64,000 bases of DNA from Petaurus breviceps papuanus (Eukaryota; Chordata; Mammalia; Diprotodontia; Petauridae): NCBI GenBank assembly GCA_028583685.1, contig JAMXIF010000042.1, positions 18,716,903 to 18,780,902 of the forward strand. The letters are read 5' to 3'. The position numbers and the translations under genes are program-made. Each line of letters starts with the position of its first letter. The stretch's first letter is position 1. Positions 43,020 through 53,898 of the stretch are shown piece after piece. The notes under the pieces were generated by a model that ran no database searches, was not told the DNA's origin, and worked only from the letters and a program-made list of their open reading frames with translations.

Positions 43020-43230
43020 ATCTCTGACACTTAACAGTTGTATGACTCTGTCCAATTCACTTAACCTCTGTTTGCCTCAGTCTCCTTAACTGTAAAATTG
43101 TGATAATCATGTCACCTAACCTAAGGGTTTTAGTGAGAATCCAATGAGATAATAATTGTGAAACACTTAAAGTGTCTGACACATATATACTACATAAATA
43201 TTAGTTATTATTATTGACAAGAAGGTGTGA
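43020..43230 (+). mobile_element. SINE 3-prime arm, split by an LTR fossil
   Basis: Continues with 'gacacttaacagttgtatga', 'tttgcctcagtctccttaac', 'tttagtgagaatccaatgag', tail with ATT units. Partner of 41808-41874. Confidence 0.9.
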
Positions 43231-43269
43231 TTTACTACCATGTAAGGTAGTAAAAAGACCAAAATGTGT

Positions 43270-43360
43270 TATGAATATAAAATGAAATAATAGTAGAGAA
43301 CTTAGCACAATGCCTGGCATATAATAAGTGCTATATAAATGTTAGCCACCATCATCATCA
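43270..43360 (+). mobile_element. MIR tail fragment
   Basis: 'acttagcacaatgcctggca', 'ataagtgctatataaatgtt'. Confidence 0.7.
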
Positions 43361-43429
43361 TCTTCATCATTGGTGACCACAGGGTGTAATTTACTTTATG
43401 TAGCACTAAAATTACCAACATGGGCATAT

Positions 43430-43525
43430 GGGAGCTTTACTCTTCTTTCTGAATGACCTGGGCTCAAGTCTAACTTCTGACATTTCCTGACTGTTTGGTT
43501 TTAAGCAAGCCATTTAGCGCCTTAG
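43430..43525 (+). mobile_element. MIR head/core fragment
   Basis: 'gacctgggctcaagtctaac', 'taagcaagccatttagcgcc'. Degraded. Confidence 0.5.
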
Positions 43526-43754
43526 CTGTATTGGCAACTCTCTAAGATTATAAGTGGCAGAAAAAGTTCTGACCTGTATCAATAGAAGGTATTTTTTCAT
43601 CTGGAAGTTCCAGTTCAGAATTCCATTGGCATATCAATGAAATTATAGGTCCAATCCCTATCCATGTCCTCTTTAAAAATATATATCCAAAATGAATTTT
43701 CTAACTATAATGTTCATTTGAGAGTGAGAATTTCTAATTTTTTTTTAAGAGGGA

Positions 43755-43980
43755 GGGGGACTGGACCTCTGATTTCATCAGTTCTCAGCATTAAAACACC
43801 TTCCACTAGATGAAAATTGATAACTCCTTTGAACTGATGTTCTGAGAGATCTGGTTGGCACTCTCAGAGGTTAAGTGATGTGTTCATGATCACACAACTA
43901 GTATACTAGCATGTATCAGAGGCAGAATTTGAGCCTGGGTCTTTCTGACTCCAAAACTGGCCTTCTATCCACTACAGACT
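43755..43980 (-). mobile_element. CORE-SINE-like repeat (second family)
   Basis: 'ggacctctgatttcatcagt', 'ctcagaggttaagtgatgtg', 'gaatttgagcctgggtcttt', 'ccttctatccactacagact'. Same family as 35412. Confidence 0.75.
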
Positions 43981-45105
43981 ATGAGGTCTACCTACTAAAC
44001 ATTTTCACTTTGTAAACTGTTAAATTCCTTATTAAGCAAGCACTTGACTGGTTTGGAAGTTTATTCTAATTTGATATCCTCACTTGGTCAATGAAATAGA
44101 TTGAAGTGATGTCACTCATCTGGGCCATGGCCGAAAGCATGTACACACACTTTCTTACCATCCCCTAATGTCCTTCCCCACACTCCACCTAGATTATTCC
44201 AAAATAAATGTTATTTCTTCAAAGTGGACTAACATCAAATCAAAGATTTCTTGATGTGACATAAAACATTAAGCCACCCACCTCCTATCCTGATCCATAG
44301 TGATAGCATCTTTACAAGGTTTGGCAGGAGGGCATCATTAATATTTTAGAAGATTCCCTGCTTTTTGGCCAAAAAAAAATCTGCCCTCAGCTTTCCAATT
44401 AGCATGTTTTATGACTAGGGAGAAGCTGATTTTCTTACTTGTAAGTGCCTTGTCTGATGGAAACCATCACCCACTAGATAAATTACAAAATAATAAACAT
44501 CTTTCCACATACTTACTCAGGCCCAAGATGAACACAAAAATGGAGGCCTCCCAGAAGTCTCTTGCTTGGCCCTCTTAAGGACATGCTTCATTCTTTCTTC
44601 CAAAGACTCTGCTTTGTTAATGGAACATTAAATTCTAGTCTTACCAAGAGGTGTGGGATGAATACTTCAGCCAAATCTCCTTCACCAAGAGATCTAGATT
44701 GTGACATGTTATTAGGGAATGGGAACAAATGAGAAACCAGGGCACAGCCTTATTTAATTTCTACTAGGTGCATGTTTAAATATATATTTCTCTATCTTGG
44801 ACTATGGAGTGCTGTGTCTTAACAGGAAAGAGTTCTACCAAAGTATGTCTTCAGTTTTCCTGTCATTGCCCTTCCCATGAAATCCCTAGAAATTAAGAGA
44901 ATATTTTTCAAGCTATATAAGCATCTTATTCAAAAACTTTCAGTTTATGGTTTAATATGATTACTTTAGCAAGCACTTGTTCAGGATAAATTGTGATGAT
45001 AAAAGATTCTGCATTTTCTCCCAGCATTAAAAAAGGGGAAAATTACACAGAGCTACCCCAAGAGTGTTTCTTTTCTTTCCCAATTCACATTCTAGACAGG
45101 CTCTT
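43981..45105. other. Repeat-poor unannotated stretch
   Basis: About 1.1 kb with no interspersed repeat recognised and no frame above 60 codons. A candidate for conserved non-coding sequence. Confidence 0.5.
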
Positions 45106-45106
45106 C

Positions 45107-45250
45107 CATCAGCATCAACCAGTATTTACTGAGTGCCCATAGGGTGCCTGGCATTTTGCAAGGTATTTTGAGTTTGCAACATCTAGGTAGAAAATGTCAC
45201 TTTCACCGTGGAACTTGAAAATCTAATGGGGAAACAAGACTGATAAACAC
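45107..45250 (-). mobile_element. L2 3-prime end (reverse)
   Basis: 'ccagtatttactgagtgccc', 'gggtgcctggcattttgcaa'. Confidence 0.75.
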
Positions 45251-45344
45251 AAACGCTTCATGAATACTGTATGTTGAAATATCTTTCAAGGACCCCTCTA
45301 GCTTTAAAATTGATAATTTTCTGATTTAAAACATTTCTGACCAT

Positions 45345-45500
45345 GGATGTAGTGTGGTCAGGTGGGAAAAAGCACTGGATCCAGGACCTGAGTTCAAATC
45401 CTCCCCGGAATCATTCTTATCACCTCAGAGACCTTAGGAAACTTCCATAACCTCCCAGGACCTCAGTGCCCTCTGACATCCTTTCTAGAACTTTGGCTTC
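45345..45500 (+). mobile_element. MIR3-type SINE
   Basis: 'gtagtgtggtcaggtgggaa', 'aggacctgagttcaaatcct', 'tgacatcctttctagaactt'. Confidence 0.6.
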
Positions 45501-45643
45501 TTATTTTACTGTCAGACTTAATTCATATGCTAGTTTTGCCTAAATGGTTTCCCCCTTTTTAAATCCTTTTTTTTTTTTTTAAAGAATGGCTCTCTAGGCA
45601 TAAAGGGGAAAGATATGTTGGGAAATAAAATGATGCTACCTTA

Positions 45644-45701
45644 GTAGCAGCTAAGTGGATAGAGTACCAGCCCAGGAGTCAGGAGGATCTGAGTTCAAAT
45701 T
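45644..45701 (+). mobile_element. SINE 5-prime arm, split by an LTR
   Basis: 'agcagctaagtggatagagt' to the B box 'gagttcaaatt'. Partner at 46270-46455. Confidence 0.9.
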
Positions 45702-46269
45702 TGTCTTCTGTTTTCGGAATTTAAGATCTTCCCTGCCCCTAGGCCCTTTGATAGGCTTAAGTGTACCTGGAGCCTGTGGTGGGAGGCCTGTTTTTCAGGA
45801 GATACTTTGTGATTGGGGAGTGGGTCAAGAGGGTTGTGACATTCTCTGAGCCAGGAGAAGGCTATATAAACCCTGATGTGAGACTTTGTTTTGGGGCTCA
45901 CTTTGAGAAGTGTTGTGTGATTTGACCAGATGAGACTCTGGGCAGCTGTTGAGCCCCCTGGCTTTGAAAACCCAGATGTTGATGCTTTCCTCTCTGGTAA
46001 CTAAGTATGGATGTAATGGTCAAGACAGCTGGAGGCCTGTCTGCCTGATATGTTTCTCTGTCTCCTTGTAACTTCTGCTTGTAACTTGTTTGTATTTTGT
46101 ATTCTCTGAAGTTTGGGGTGCTGACCTTTTTCCCCTGAACTAGGTAAATGACACATGTTTAATTAAAGCAAGATTATTAAGCAATTTTGAGTTGCTTTCC
46201 TTTAGAAAAGCAGATCTAAGAACCTGCGTGGGCAGCCACTCTGGGTATGTCGGGGTGCTTGCTGCTACA
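45702..46269 (+). mobile_element. Solo LTR of an endogenous retrovirus-like element
   Basis: 568 bp, begins 'tgtcttctgttttcgg' and ends 'gtgcttgctgctaca' (TG...CA). A TATA-like gctatataaa lies at 45861 and an ATTAAA polyadenylation-type signal at about 46162. The whole length aligns with the reverse-strand copy at 59984-60519, which defines the family and its ends. No internal region beside it, so a solo LTR. No clear target duplication remains. Confidence 0.88.
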
Positions 46270-46455
46270 ACCTCAGACACCTACTAGCTATGTGATTCTT
46301 TGGCAAGTTACTTTATCCTTTTTTTCTCAGTTTTCTTATCTGTCAAATGAGCTGGAGAATTAAATAGCAAACCACTCTAGTATCTTTGCCAAGTAAAACC
46401 CAAAATGGCAGTTACAAAGATTTGGACACAACCAAAATACTTAACAACAATTGCC
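46270..46455 (+). mobile_element. SINE 3-prime arm, split by an LTR
   Basis: 'cctcagacacctactagcta', 'gtcaaatgagctggagaatt', 'agatttggacacaaccaaaa'. Confidence 0.9.
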
Positions 46456-46499
46456 TTAGCTGTAAAGAGTTATTACAAAGTACTTCTAGCTAAATAATA

Positions 46500-46765
46500 C
46501 AGGCTAAATTTTTATAGCACTTATTATGTGTCAGACACAATGTTAAGTATTTTATAATTATTAACTCATTGGATCCTCACATCAACCCTTGGAGGTAAGT
46601 GCTATGATTGCCCCCATTTTGCAGATGAGGAAACTGCGGCAGAGGGAGATTAAGTGACTTGGGTTGAGTCACAGAGCTAGTAAGTATAAGAGGTCAGACT
46701 TGAACTCAGCTCTTCCTGACTCCAGGCTCAGTATTCTATCCACAATACCACTAAACTGCCTAATT
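46500..46765 (-). mobile_element. MIR/CORE-SINE, full length
   Basis: 'cacttattatgtgtcagaca', 'ttttgcagatgaggaaactg', 'cagagctagtaagtataaga', head 'ccactaaactgcct'. Confidence 0.88.
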
Positions 46766-47230
46766 TGAAAGAATCTCAGGTTGGGAAAGGAACTCAGAGA
46801 TAGTCTAGTCCAATCCATTCATTCCTTCTCAGGTGTTCCAGAAGAACCAGCAAAACTCTCTTGGGCACATCAGTCTTTTTACTGTCACATAGGGTAAATC
46901 ACACCCTTTTGTCACTTACAAATATGAAAGGCAGAAGAACACATGTCTAGGATACAGATTCCTTCTCTTCTTGGCCACAGCAGAAGCTTTGGGTTGTTCC
47001 CAAAAATACTTATTCTAATGAACAAGATTGTTGTTTGAATCATCTGTTGACATTAAAGTTGTGATTGTGTCTGCAAGTCAGGTGCTACAGATTATTGCAG
47101 AACTTGAATGAAATGTGCTTGAATGGAGGTGCAGGAAAAAGGATATTCCAAGAAATGCCCAAAGAAAGTAGAATCAGAAGCTCATCTGTGATGTTCTATG
47201 TTCTTCCTATGGCCTTTCTTTGTGGGCTAT
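46766..47230. other. Unannotated stretch with a short MIR3-type tail
   Basis: 46772-46830 ('ggttgggaaaggaactcaga') resembles the antisense MIR3/L3 tail. The rest is unrecognised. Confidence 0.4.
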
Positions 47231-47232
47231 AG

Positions 47233-47474
47233 ATTTGTTGTTCAGTAATTTCCATTGTTTTGGATTCTTCATGACCCCATGTGGTGTTTTCTTGGCAAAA
47301 ATACTGAAATGGTTTACCATTTCCTTCTGTAGCTCATAAAAATGAAGAAACTGAGGCAAACAGGATTAAGTGACTTCTCCTGGATCACACAGCTAGTCTG
47401 AGTCCAAATTTGAACTCAGGTCTTCCTGACTTCAGGCCAAGCACTCTACCTGCTGTGCCACCTGCTGCCCTGGG
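47233..47474 (-). mobile_element. MAR1-type SINE, full length
   Basis: Begins 'ttgttgttcagtaatttcca', 'actgaaatggtttaccattt', 'gaagaaactgaggcaaacag', head 'gtgccacctgctgccc'. Confidence 0.92.
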
Positions 47475-47475
47475 T

Positions 47476-47560
47476 TATTGGTAGACAAATAGATAAGACA
47501 CACTCTTCATCTTCCAGGAGTTGACAATTTTATTTGGGGAGATAAAGTGGGTGGTAAGGC
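47476..47560 (-). mobile_element. L2 3-prime UTR scrap
   Basis: 'cagg..gttgacaattttat'-like text matching the antisense L2 UTR, followed by a CA run at 47566-47591. Confidence 0.4.
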
Positions 47561-47565
47561 ATGCA

Positions 47566-47591
47566 TACACACACACACACACACACACACA
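47566..47591. repeat. (AC)n dinucleotide repeat
   Basis: AC run of about 26 bp. Confidence 0.95.
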
Positions 47592-48150
47592 GAGTTACTT
47601 ATAAGAATTCACAAAAGATCAAAGACTACATTTCTAGTAGCATATGGAAAGTGGCAAGAATTTGCAATGACCTGCATGAAGTATATAACATTTCTTTCAG
47701 TCATATCTAAATAACTAATATCAATGTTCCAGGTATAGTTTGATCAGCCTCCTGAGAGAGTTTTGTTGTTCAGTTGTTTCAGTGGTGTCTGTAGGGTAAA
47801 GGTACTTGAAAGGTGAGGAATGCCTTTTTCTTTTCCAGATCATTGAGGGGAGAGGGACTTGAGTTCAAAAATAAAGAACTCCTAGAGAAGAACTGTGGTC
47901 TTGTCAGGGGGTTGCAAGGTCAAAGATTTTCACTCAGAAGAGTGAAAAAACAAGGGGCATTGAACACTTGGGGGAAGAAGCCTCACCCTACAAGGAAGAA
48001 GCAGCTTCTGGAATCCTAGGTAGTGTTGATTGTGCCCCTTCACATGTTCTCCATTCTTGTTAACCTGGTCTACTAACTATTCCCTATATCTAATATTCTT
48101 TCCCCTGACTTTTGGTCTTTAGACCAATCTGTGATACATTTTTTGCTTCA
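47592..48150. other. Unannotated stretch
   Basis: A SINE end scrap is present at 47762-47795 ('ttgttgttcagttgtttcag', antisense). The 68-codon frame at 47813-48019 has no motif. Confidence 0.4.
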
Positions 48151-48345
48151 TTTCCACCTTCTAGAATCCCCTAGTTTCTTTCAAAGTACAACTCAGGTGT
48201 CACCTTCCCCATATAGCCCTTTATGATTCCCCCAGTAGCACCTTCTCCCACTTGGAAAAAATAAAAAACCTTTGTTTATACTGTATATTTATTTACTTGG
48301 GTACATATTCTATATTTTTAGTAGAATATTAGTTTCTTTAGTTGA
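48150..48345 (+). mobile_element. L2 3-prime UTR
   Basis: 'tcaaagtacaactcaggtgt', 'cacttg..ataaaaaacctt', then 'ctgtatatttatttacttgg'. Confidence 0.7.
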
Positions 48346-48359
48346 ATTGAATTGAACTG

Positions 48360-48500
48360 AATCAATCAAAAAGCATTTATTAAACCCCTATTATACACAG
48401 GCACTGTGTTAAGTTCTGAGGAAGGACAAAAATGAAACAGTCTCTACCCTCAGGTAGCTTACCTTCTATCAGGGGATAAAATGTAAATGCAGTATGGGGA
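48360..48500 (-). mobile_element. L2 3-prime end (reverse)
   Basis: 'aatcaatcaaaaagcattta', 'ggcactgtgttaagttctga', 'cagtctctaccctcaggtag'. Confidence 0.85.
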
Positions 48501-48769
48501 AGGGGAACAAGACAATTTTGGGGGCTCCATAGATGTTGTCATATAAGAGAATATTTAGAAAGGGTAAAAGTGGTTGGTCTTTTTTCCTTTTTTTTTTTTT
48601 TTTTTGCTTAAGAGTACCAAGCCTACTATCTGATTAATGTGTCCTTGGCCAGGATCACCAATTCATGAGGGACCTTTAGCAATGCTCACTTCATTCTGAG
48701 CTCAATTTCCTCTTTTGACCACTCTATCTCCTCACCAGTTATCTTGGGCACCTGTATTTACCTTTGGTA

Positions 48770-48900
48770 TCCTCCATCTTTTGTGTGTCCTCTGCCCACC
48801 CTCTCTTGTCTTACCCTATCAGATTCTAAGTTTTTGAGGAAAGGGACTATTTCATAGTATTGTACTTGTGTCCCCATTGCTTAGCAAGGCACCAGGTACA
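48770..48900 (+). mobile_element. L2 3-prime end
   Basis: 'gtttttgaggaaagggacta', 'attgcttagcaaggcaccag'. It runs directly into a TCTA array. Confidence 0.7.
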
Positions 48901-48947
48901 TTATCTATCTATCCATCCATCTGTCCATCCATCCATCCATCTATCTA

Positions 48948-48993
<46 letters not shown>

Positions 48994-49014
48994 GTCTGTC
49001 TGTCTGTCTGTCTA
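48901..49014. repeat. (TCTA)n/(TCCA)n/(TCTG)n microsatellite
   Basis: TCCA, TCTA and TCTG blocks in sequence. Starts at the L2 terminus. Confidence 0.97.
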
Positions 49015-49099
49015 TTTTAATGCCAGCTATCTTTCTGGGGCATGTCTTCAAGATATGATAGAAATTGTGCCAATTCTTGTCAAACTTGATGACTATTAA

Positions 49100-51205
49100 C
49101 CAATTCTGGAGATTTAAATAAGCACAGATAATGCCAGCAGGAATCTAAAGAGCATTGCTAAGGACTATGAAGCCTTGTGCCAGAAACTGAAGACTTTAGG
49201 GCACAGGTGGTGTTTTCATCACTAGTACAGATTAAAACAAGAGCTTCAGAAGAGAAAGGCACATTGGAGATCTGAACAACTGGCTAAGACCATAGTGTCT
49301 GCATATGGGTTTTAGATTTTTGGACCATAGCTTAAAAAATAATAATGATAGGCTTTTCCAAAGGGTGTCTATCAAGGAGTGGTGAAGTGGGGGTGGAAGT
49401 GTCAGTAGCACAGTGATTCCAATCAAGAAAGTTAAAAAGAAATGGAAAAAAGGGAGAGAAAATTGACTATGTATACTGATCAAACTAGATACAACAGATT
49501 CTAAAAGAAAATGGGGAAAAAAGTACAAAAGAAAGACACTCAAAAATTCACAGGAGGCAAAAAACTAGCATTAAATTAACACATGGTCTCAGATCTTATA
49601 CATAAATGTAATGAAAAAACACCTGACAAATGAGATCACTAAACCATCATCAGTGATCTGTGAAAGATAATGGGGAATGTGAGAGGTTCCAAAGGATTAG
49701 AGAAGGGAAAATATGATTTTAATATTTTTTAAAGTGAAGAGAATACCATTTTTAAAACTATTAGGTCAATGAACTTCCTTCCATTTTGTCTACCGAAAGT
49801 CCAAGGCTCTATTATTAAAGTGATGATTTCTGAATATCTTTTTTTTTAAGCAATCGGGGTTAAGTAACTTGCTCAAGGTTACATGGCCAGTTATTATTTC
49901 TGGGTGTGGTGCTGAGTATCTGAGCCCGGATTTGATCCAGGTCATCCCGACACTGGAGCTGGTGCTCTTACTCGATGAGCCACCTGGCCGCCCCTATTTC
50001 TGAATATCTTGCAAAGAAAGAAGTGATCAAGAGCAGACCACATCATTTAATTTTGTGACAAAGTGACTAGATGCAGATAAGAGGAATGTTGTATATATAG
50101 TTTACCTACATTTCAATGGAGTATTTGCCAAAGTCTCTCATGCTAATCTTGATGAAAAGATGAAGAAACCTAGGCTAGATAACAATACAATTAAATAGAT
50201 TTGAAATCAGAGGAATAGTCATTTATAAAGTATACCTATTTTCCATATCAACTTGAAAGCATGTCTCTAGGGTAGCATCCCAAGGATCCTTTCTTGGCCC
50301 TATTTTGTTTGATGTTTTTTCTCAATGAATGGTAATGATATAAATATCATTTTTATCAAATGTATAGATTACCTAGAGCTAGGAGGGATAGCTAACTCAT
50401 TGGATTGAAGAGTCAAGGTCCATAGAGTCCTTGGTAGTCAAGAACATTGGTCTGACTTAAATTGAATGGAATTTAATAGGGTTAATGTTACATATTACTC
50501 AGAGTTAAAAAAAAACTATAAACATGAGAGATATAGCTAAACATATAGAATGCATGTAGATATGTAGAATCTGGCAAAAGGCAGAGCCTGAATACAAATC
50601 CAAGATGAATCAACAGAGTGATCTAATAGTCCAATGCCATAATTTTAGGTTAGGAGCAGAAGAGTGCCCACACCTAGGGAGTTGATAGTCTTCTTATATT
50701 CTGCCCTGGTCAGATTCTATATAGGTATTGTGATTAGTGTTGAGCACCATATTTTAAGAATGTTGGTTAGTTGAAAAGCATCTAGAAGAAGGAAAACTGG
50801 AATGATAAAACCTTGAGATCATACCATATGAGGATCAATTCAAGGAAAGAGCATTGTTTAACCCTGAGAAGAAAAGACAGCAGGCATAAGATAGCTATTT
50901 TCTAGTATATGGAGGACTATCACATGAAATATGTACTAGAGTTGTTCTGATTGGCTTCAGAAGGCAGAACTATCAACAACGTGTGGAAATTGAAGAAAGC
51001 TAAGTTTTGGCTTGGTGTTACAAAAGCTTTCTAACACTCAGGGTCATCCAAAAGTTGAAGGGATTCCCTCAGAAAGTAGTAGTTGGGTTCTCCCTCAATA
51101 GAAGTTTTCATTTCAGTAATATAGGAGGGTGTCTTGTTGAAGCTTGGATTTGAATACATCGCCTCTGATGTCCCTTCCAACCTGGAGATTCTGTGATTCT
51201 GAGAG
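49100..51205 (+). mobile_element. L3/CR1 LINE, about 1.95 kb without its SINE
   Basis: Sense order of the CR1/L3 ORF2: 'atatatagtttacctacatt' and 'aaagtctctcatgctaatct' (the 'VYLDFSKAFDKVSH' stretch, near 50090-50155), 'gtagcatcccaaggatcctt' (the VPQGSVLGP stretch), 'gaatggaatttaatagggtt', 'tctgccctggtcagattcta', 'gagatcataccatatgagga', ending 'gaatttctgtgattctg'-like at about 51200. Numerous stops. The part before about 49560 is less certain. Confidence 0.82.
49841..49995 (-). mobile_element. Young tRNA-derived SINE (type A) inside L3/CR1
   Basis: Oligo-T start, 'taagcaatcggggttaagta', head 'gccacctggccgcccct'. Flanked by a perfect 15-bp duplication, atttctgaatatctt, at 49826-49840 and 49996-50010. 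Among the youngest insertions here. Confidence 0.95.
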
Positions 51206-51499
51206 CTTAAAATAAAAGTGCTATGAGATACTGGAGGAGGGAGGACTAATTACTAGTTAGAGAGCATGTGAATGAATTAGAAAAAGGGGACATCAAACAA
51301 AATTTCCAAATGGTGGAGAGTTGCCTTTTTTGAGCATGGGGGATGATGTGACAAAAGGCTTATGGGTGGACAGACAAAATAAGAATGGAGGATGATGAGT
51401 AGACTGATTTAGCTACATGTAATAATGACTATTTTAGCTAATATGTGAAAGCAAAGTATCATCAACTAATGTTGTAATTTGATTTTCCTGAGGCACAGA

Positions 51500-51545
51500 T
51501 CTATCTATCTATCCATCTATCTATCTATCTATCTCTCTATCTATT
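51500..51545. repeat. (CTAT)n microsatellite
   Basis: CTAT units with single-unit variants. Confidence 0.93.
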
Positions 51546-51547
51546 CA

Positions 51548-51960
51548 ATAAACACCAGTGGCTTCTTATTGCCTCTATGATAAACTATAAACTTTTTTTT
51601 TTGGTTTTTAATGTCTTTCATATTTTGACCCCAACCTATCTTTCCAGTCTCATTATATACTATTATCCCTCCCTCCCTTTATTATCAAGCTAAGTTAGCC
51701 CTCTTTCTATTCTTCACAGATGACATTCTATCTCCTGTCTCTGTACCTTCTACACAATGACTTTCTTGATCACCCCAACTGCTAATGCAGTCCCTAACTA
51801 TCTTGCCTTTATTCTATGTGTGTGTATGCATGTATGTGTTGTCTTCCTCAATAGAATGTAAGTTCCCTGAGAGCAGGTGCTATTTCGCTTTTGGCTTTTT
51901 CATAGTATTTAACACAGGATCTAGTGCATGGTAGGTGTTTCATAAGTTCTAGTGATTAAG
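51548..51960 (+). mobile_element. L2 3-prime region
   Basis: 'agtggcttcttattgcctct', 'ttcacagatgacattctatc', 'ctcaatagaatgtaagttcc', 'tagtgcatggtaggtgtttc'. Confidence 0.85.
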
Positions 51961-52074
51961 AGATACAGTATAATTGCATTTGAGATGGCTTTAAATACTT
52001 ATATATTATCTGACCCAATAACAAGATAGCCGAGCACTCACTGTAGCTTTGAACTATGGCAAGGAATCCACCAT

Positions 52075-52160
52075 GACTTTGTGTCCTCAATATGTAGCAC
52101 AGTTCCTGGCACTTAGTAGGCATTTAACAAATGTTTATTGACTAACTGATTGCTATAATA
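52075..52160 (+). mobile_element. L2 3-prime end
   Basis: 'tagcacagttcctggcactt', 'aacaaatgtttattgactaa'. Confidence 0.82.
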
Positions 52161-52274
52161 TAAATATTAATCTCATGGAAAGTAGTTTCATTGGGTTCAT
52201 AAGCAAAGCATAGACTTTCTTCCCAGTGAGAGTAATAACTAAGAATTCCAGAAAGCCTTCTTTGCCACCCATAC

Positions 52275-52520
52275 AGCTAAAGATAATTATAATAACTATT
52301 AACAATAATAACAATTATTTTTATCATAGTGCTTTAAGTATAGTACTTAAAAGTTTACAAAAAGCTTAACATATGTTATTTCTTTTGATCCTTGGTAACA
52401 GAACTGAGTTCGACAGAGGTTAAATAGTAACACACTAATAATAACTGTCTGAGGTAGGAATCAAACTCAAGTCTTCCTGACTTCAAGTTCAACACAATCC
52501 CTCATGCCACCTAACTGCCT
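52275..52520 (-). mobile_element. MIR/CORE-SINE
   Basis: 'catagtgctttaagtatagt', 'gaactgagttcgacagaggt', 'ctcaagtcttcctgacttca', head 'gccacctaactgcct'. Confidence 0.78.
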
Positions 52521-53740
52521 TAGCAGTGAGATAATAGGGAAAATCTTGGGGGAAAAATGTGAAGTTGGCGAAGTGAAAAGTAGCATCTTGCATACATACT
52601 TAACTATTTACAAATAAGAACAGGCATTACAACACTAGTCTAACCTGTTCTCGTTTATATGTAAACAAATCCACAAGTTTCATACATCACAAAAAAAACT
52701 TTCCATTACAACTAATAAGTGATATTACCAAACAAGCATCAGTGAAGTGTATTGCCTTTTCTACAGTTGTTTTTGTACAATGCTGTAGATAATGCAGCCC
52801 CTGCAATACACCCAAGAATAACTGTAGTCCTACACCCAAGTTCAATTAAATTGATAAAAGCAGCCCTTAGAGAGTGGTTCTGGCACTTAAGCCATGTTTG
52901 TTTTTTGTTTTTGTTTTTTCATGCAGAAGGGTGCAATTACATTGAAAACTGAAGTTAAAAAAGAAACTTCAAACAACCTTTCTGGAACTGAGAACACATT
53001 CAACAGAAGACATACACCTCCCCTTCTGGTGCCCCTTTCCACTGCTTGGTACCTACATTATTTTGTGAAAATCTTTCCCGGCCAACAGTACCTGTAGCTG
53101 TAATTTTCTCTCTTCTGCCCATGTTGTGAAGGACAGTGGTGTTGCTGACTTTGTGACTCAGTCTTTGCTGTCCATCTTTTTAGTATAACCTATACTTCAG
53201 ACTTTGGGCAACATAGCATCATGGCTCACTGTGCCAGGATCTCTCAGGAAATACATATTGTACAGGGAGACACAGACATAAATGAAAAGACCCCCCCACA
53301 CACACACACACAATTTACCCTTTATAGTGATTGCCTATAGCAATCCTACAACTCAGCATCACTGCCTTTCTTGTTGTGCTAACAATGGTTTTTGGGGGGT
53401 TTTTTTGATAGCAGTCTTTGTTATATAAAATGGATGATCTGGTTATTGCCTAAAGGAAGACTCTTTCAAGGAAAAATGGGACTGCATCCTAGTCCTACTT
53501 CAAGAGAAATGAAAGTCAGAGGACACATTATGCTGCAAACCAGAGTTTCTCAGACACACAAAAGTCCTAGGGGCTGAGAAGGATGAAGGACCTGGGGGGT
53601 AATGCAAGAATTTTAAGTTTAGAGATTAGAGTGGTTAATTATGCAAAGAAAATCAGGTTGTTCATAAAACAGAACAGTATTGATAGAATTGGATATCATA
53701 TTTCTCCTAGTCATGGGTTAAACTTTTTAAAACTTTTTAT
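52521..53740. other. Repeat-poor unannotated stretch
   Basis: A CA run at 53297-53312, otherwise no recognised repeat. Frames of 61-68 codons have no known motif. Confidence 0.5.
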
Positions 53741-53744
53741 TGGT

Positions 53745-53898
53745 AAAGCCTCTGTTTCCCTTCTCAAAATCATATTTTTAAATGAATAAAATAAAATACA
53801 AAGAATTACCAAGGACACTAATTACATTGAAATGCAGTTACCAAAACATTACAAAAAAATACAAATTTCACTAGATTGAAGGTCAAGAACCTCTAAGG
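53745..53898 (+). mobile_element. hAT-like short DNA element
   Basis: 'taaatgaataaaataaaata', 'gaattaccaaggacactaat', 'aaatgcagttaccaaaacat', ending 'ggtcaagaacctct', a diverged form of the 'ggttaagaacccctg' hAT terminus. The left terminus is not clear. Confidence 0.55.
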
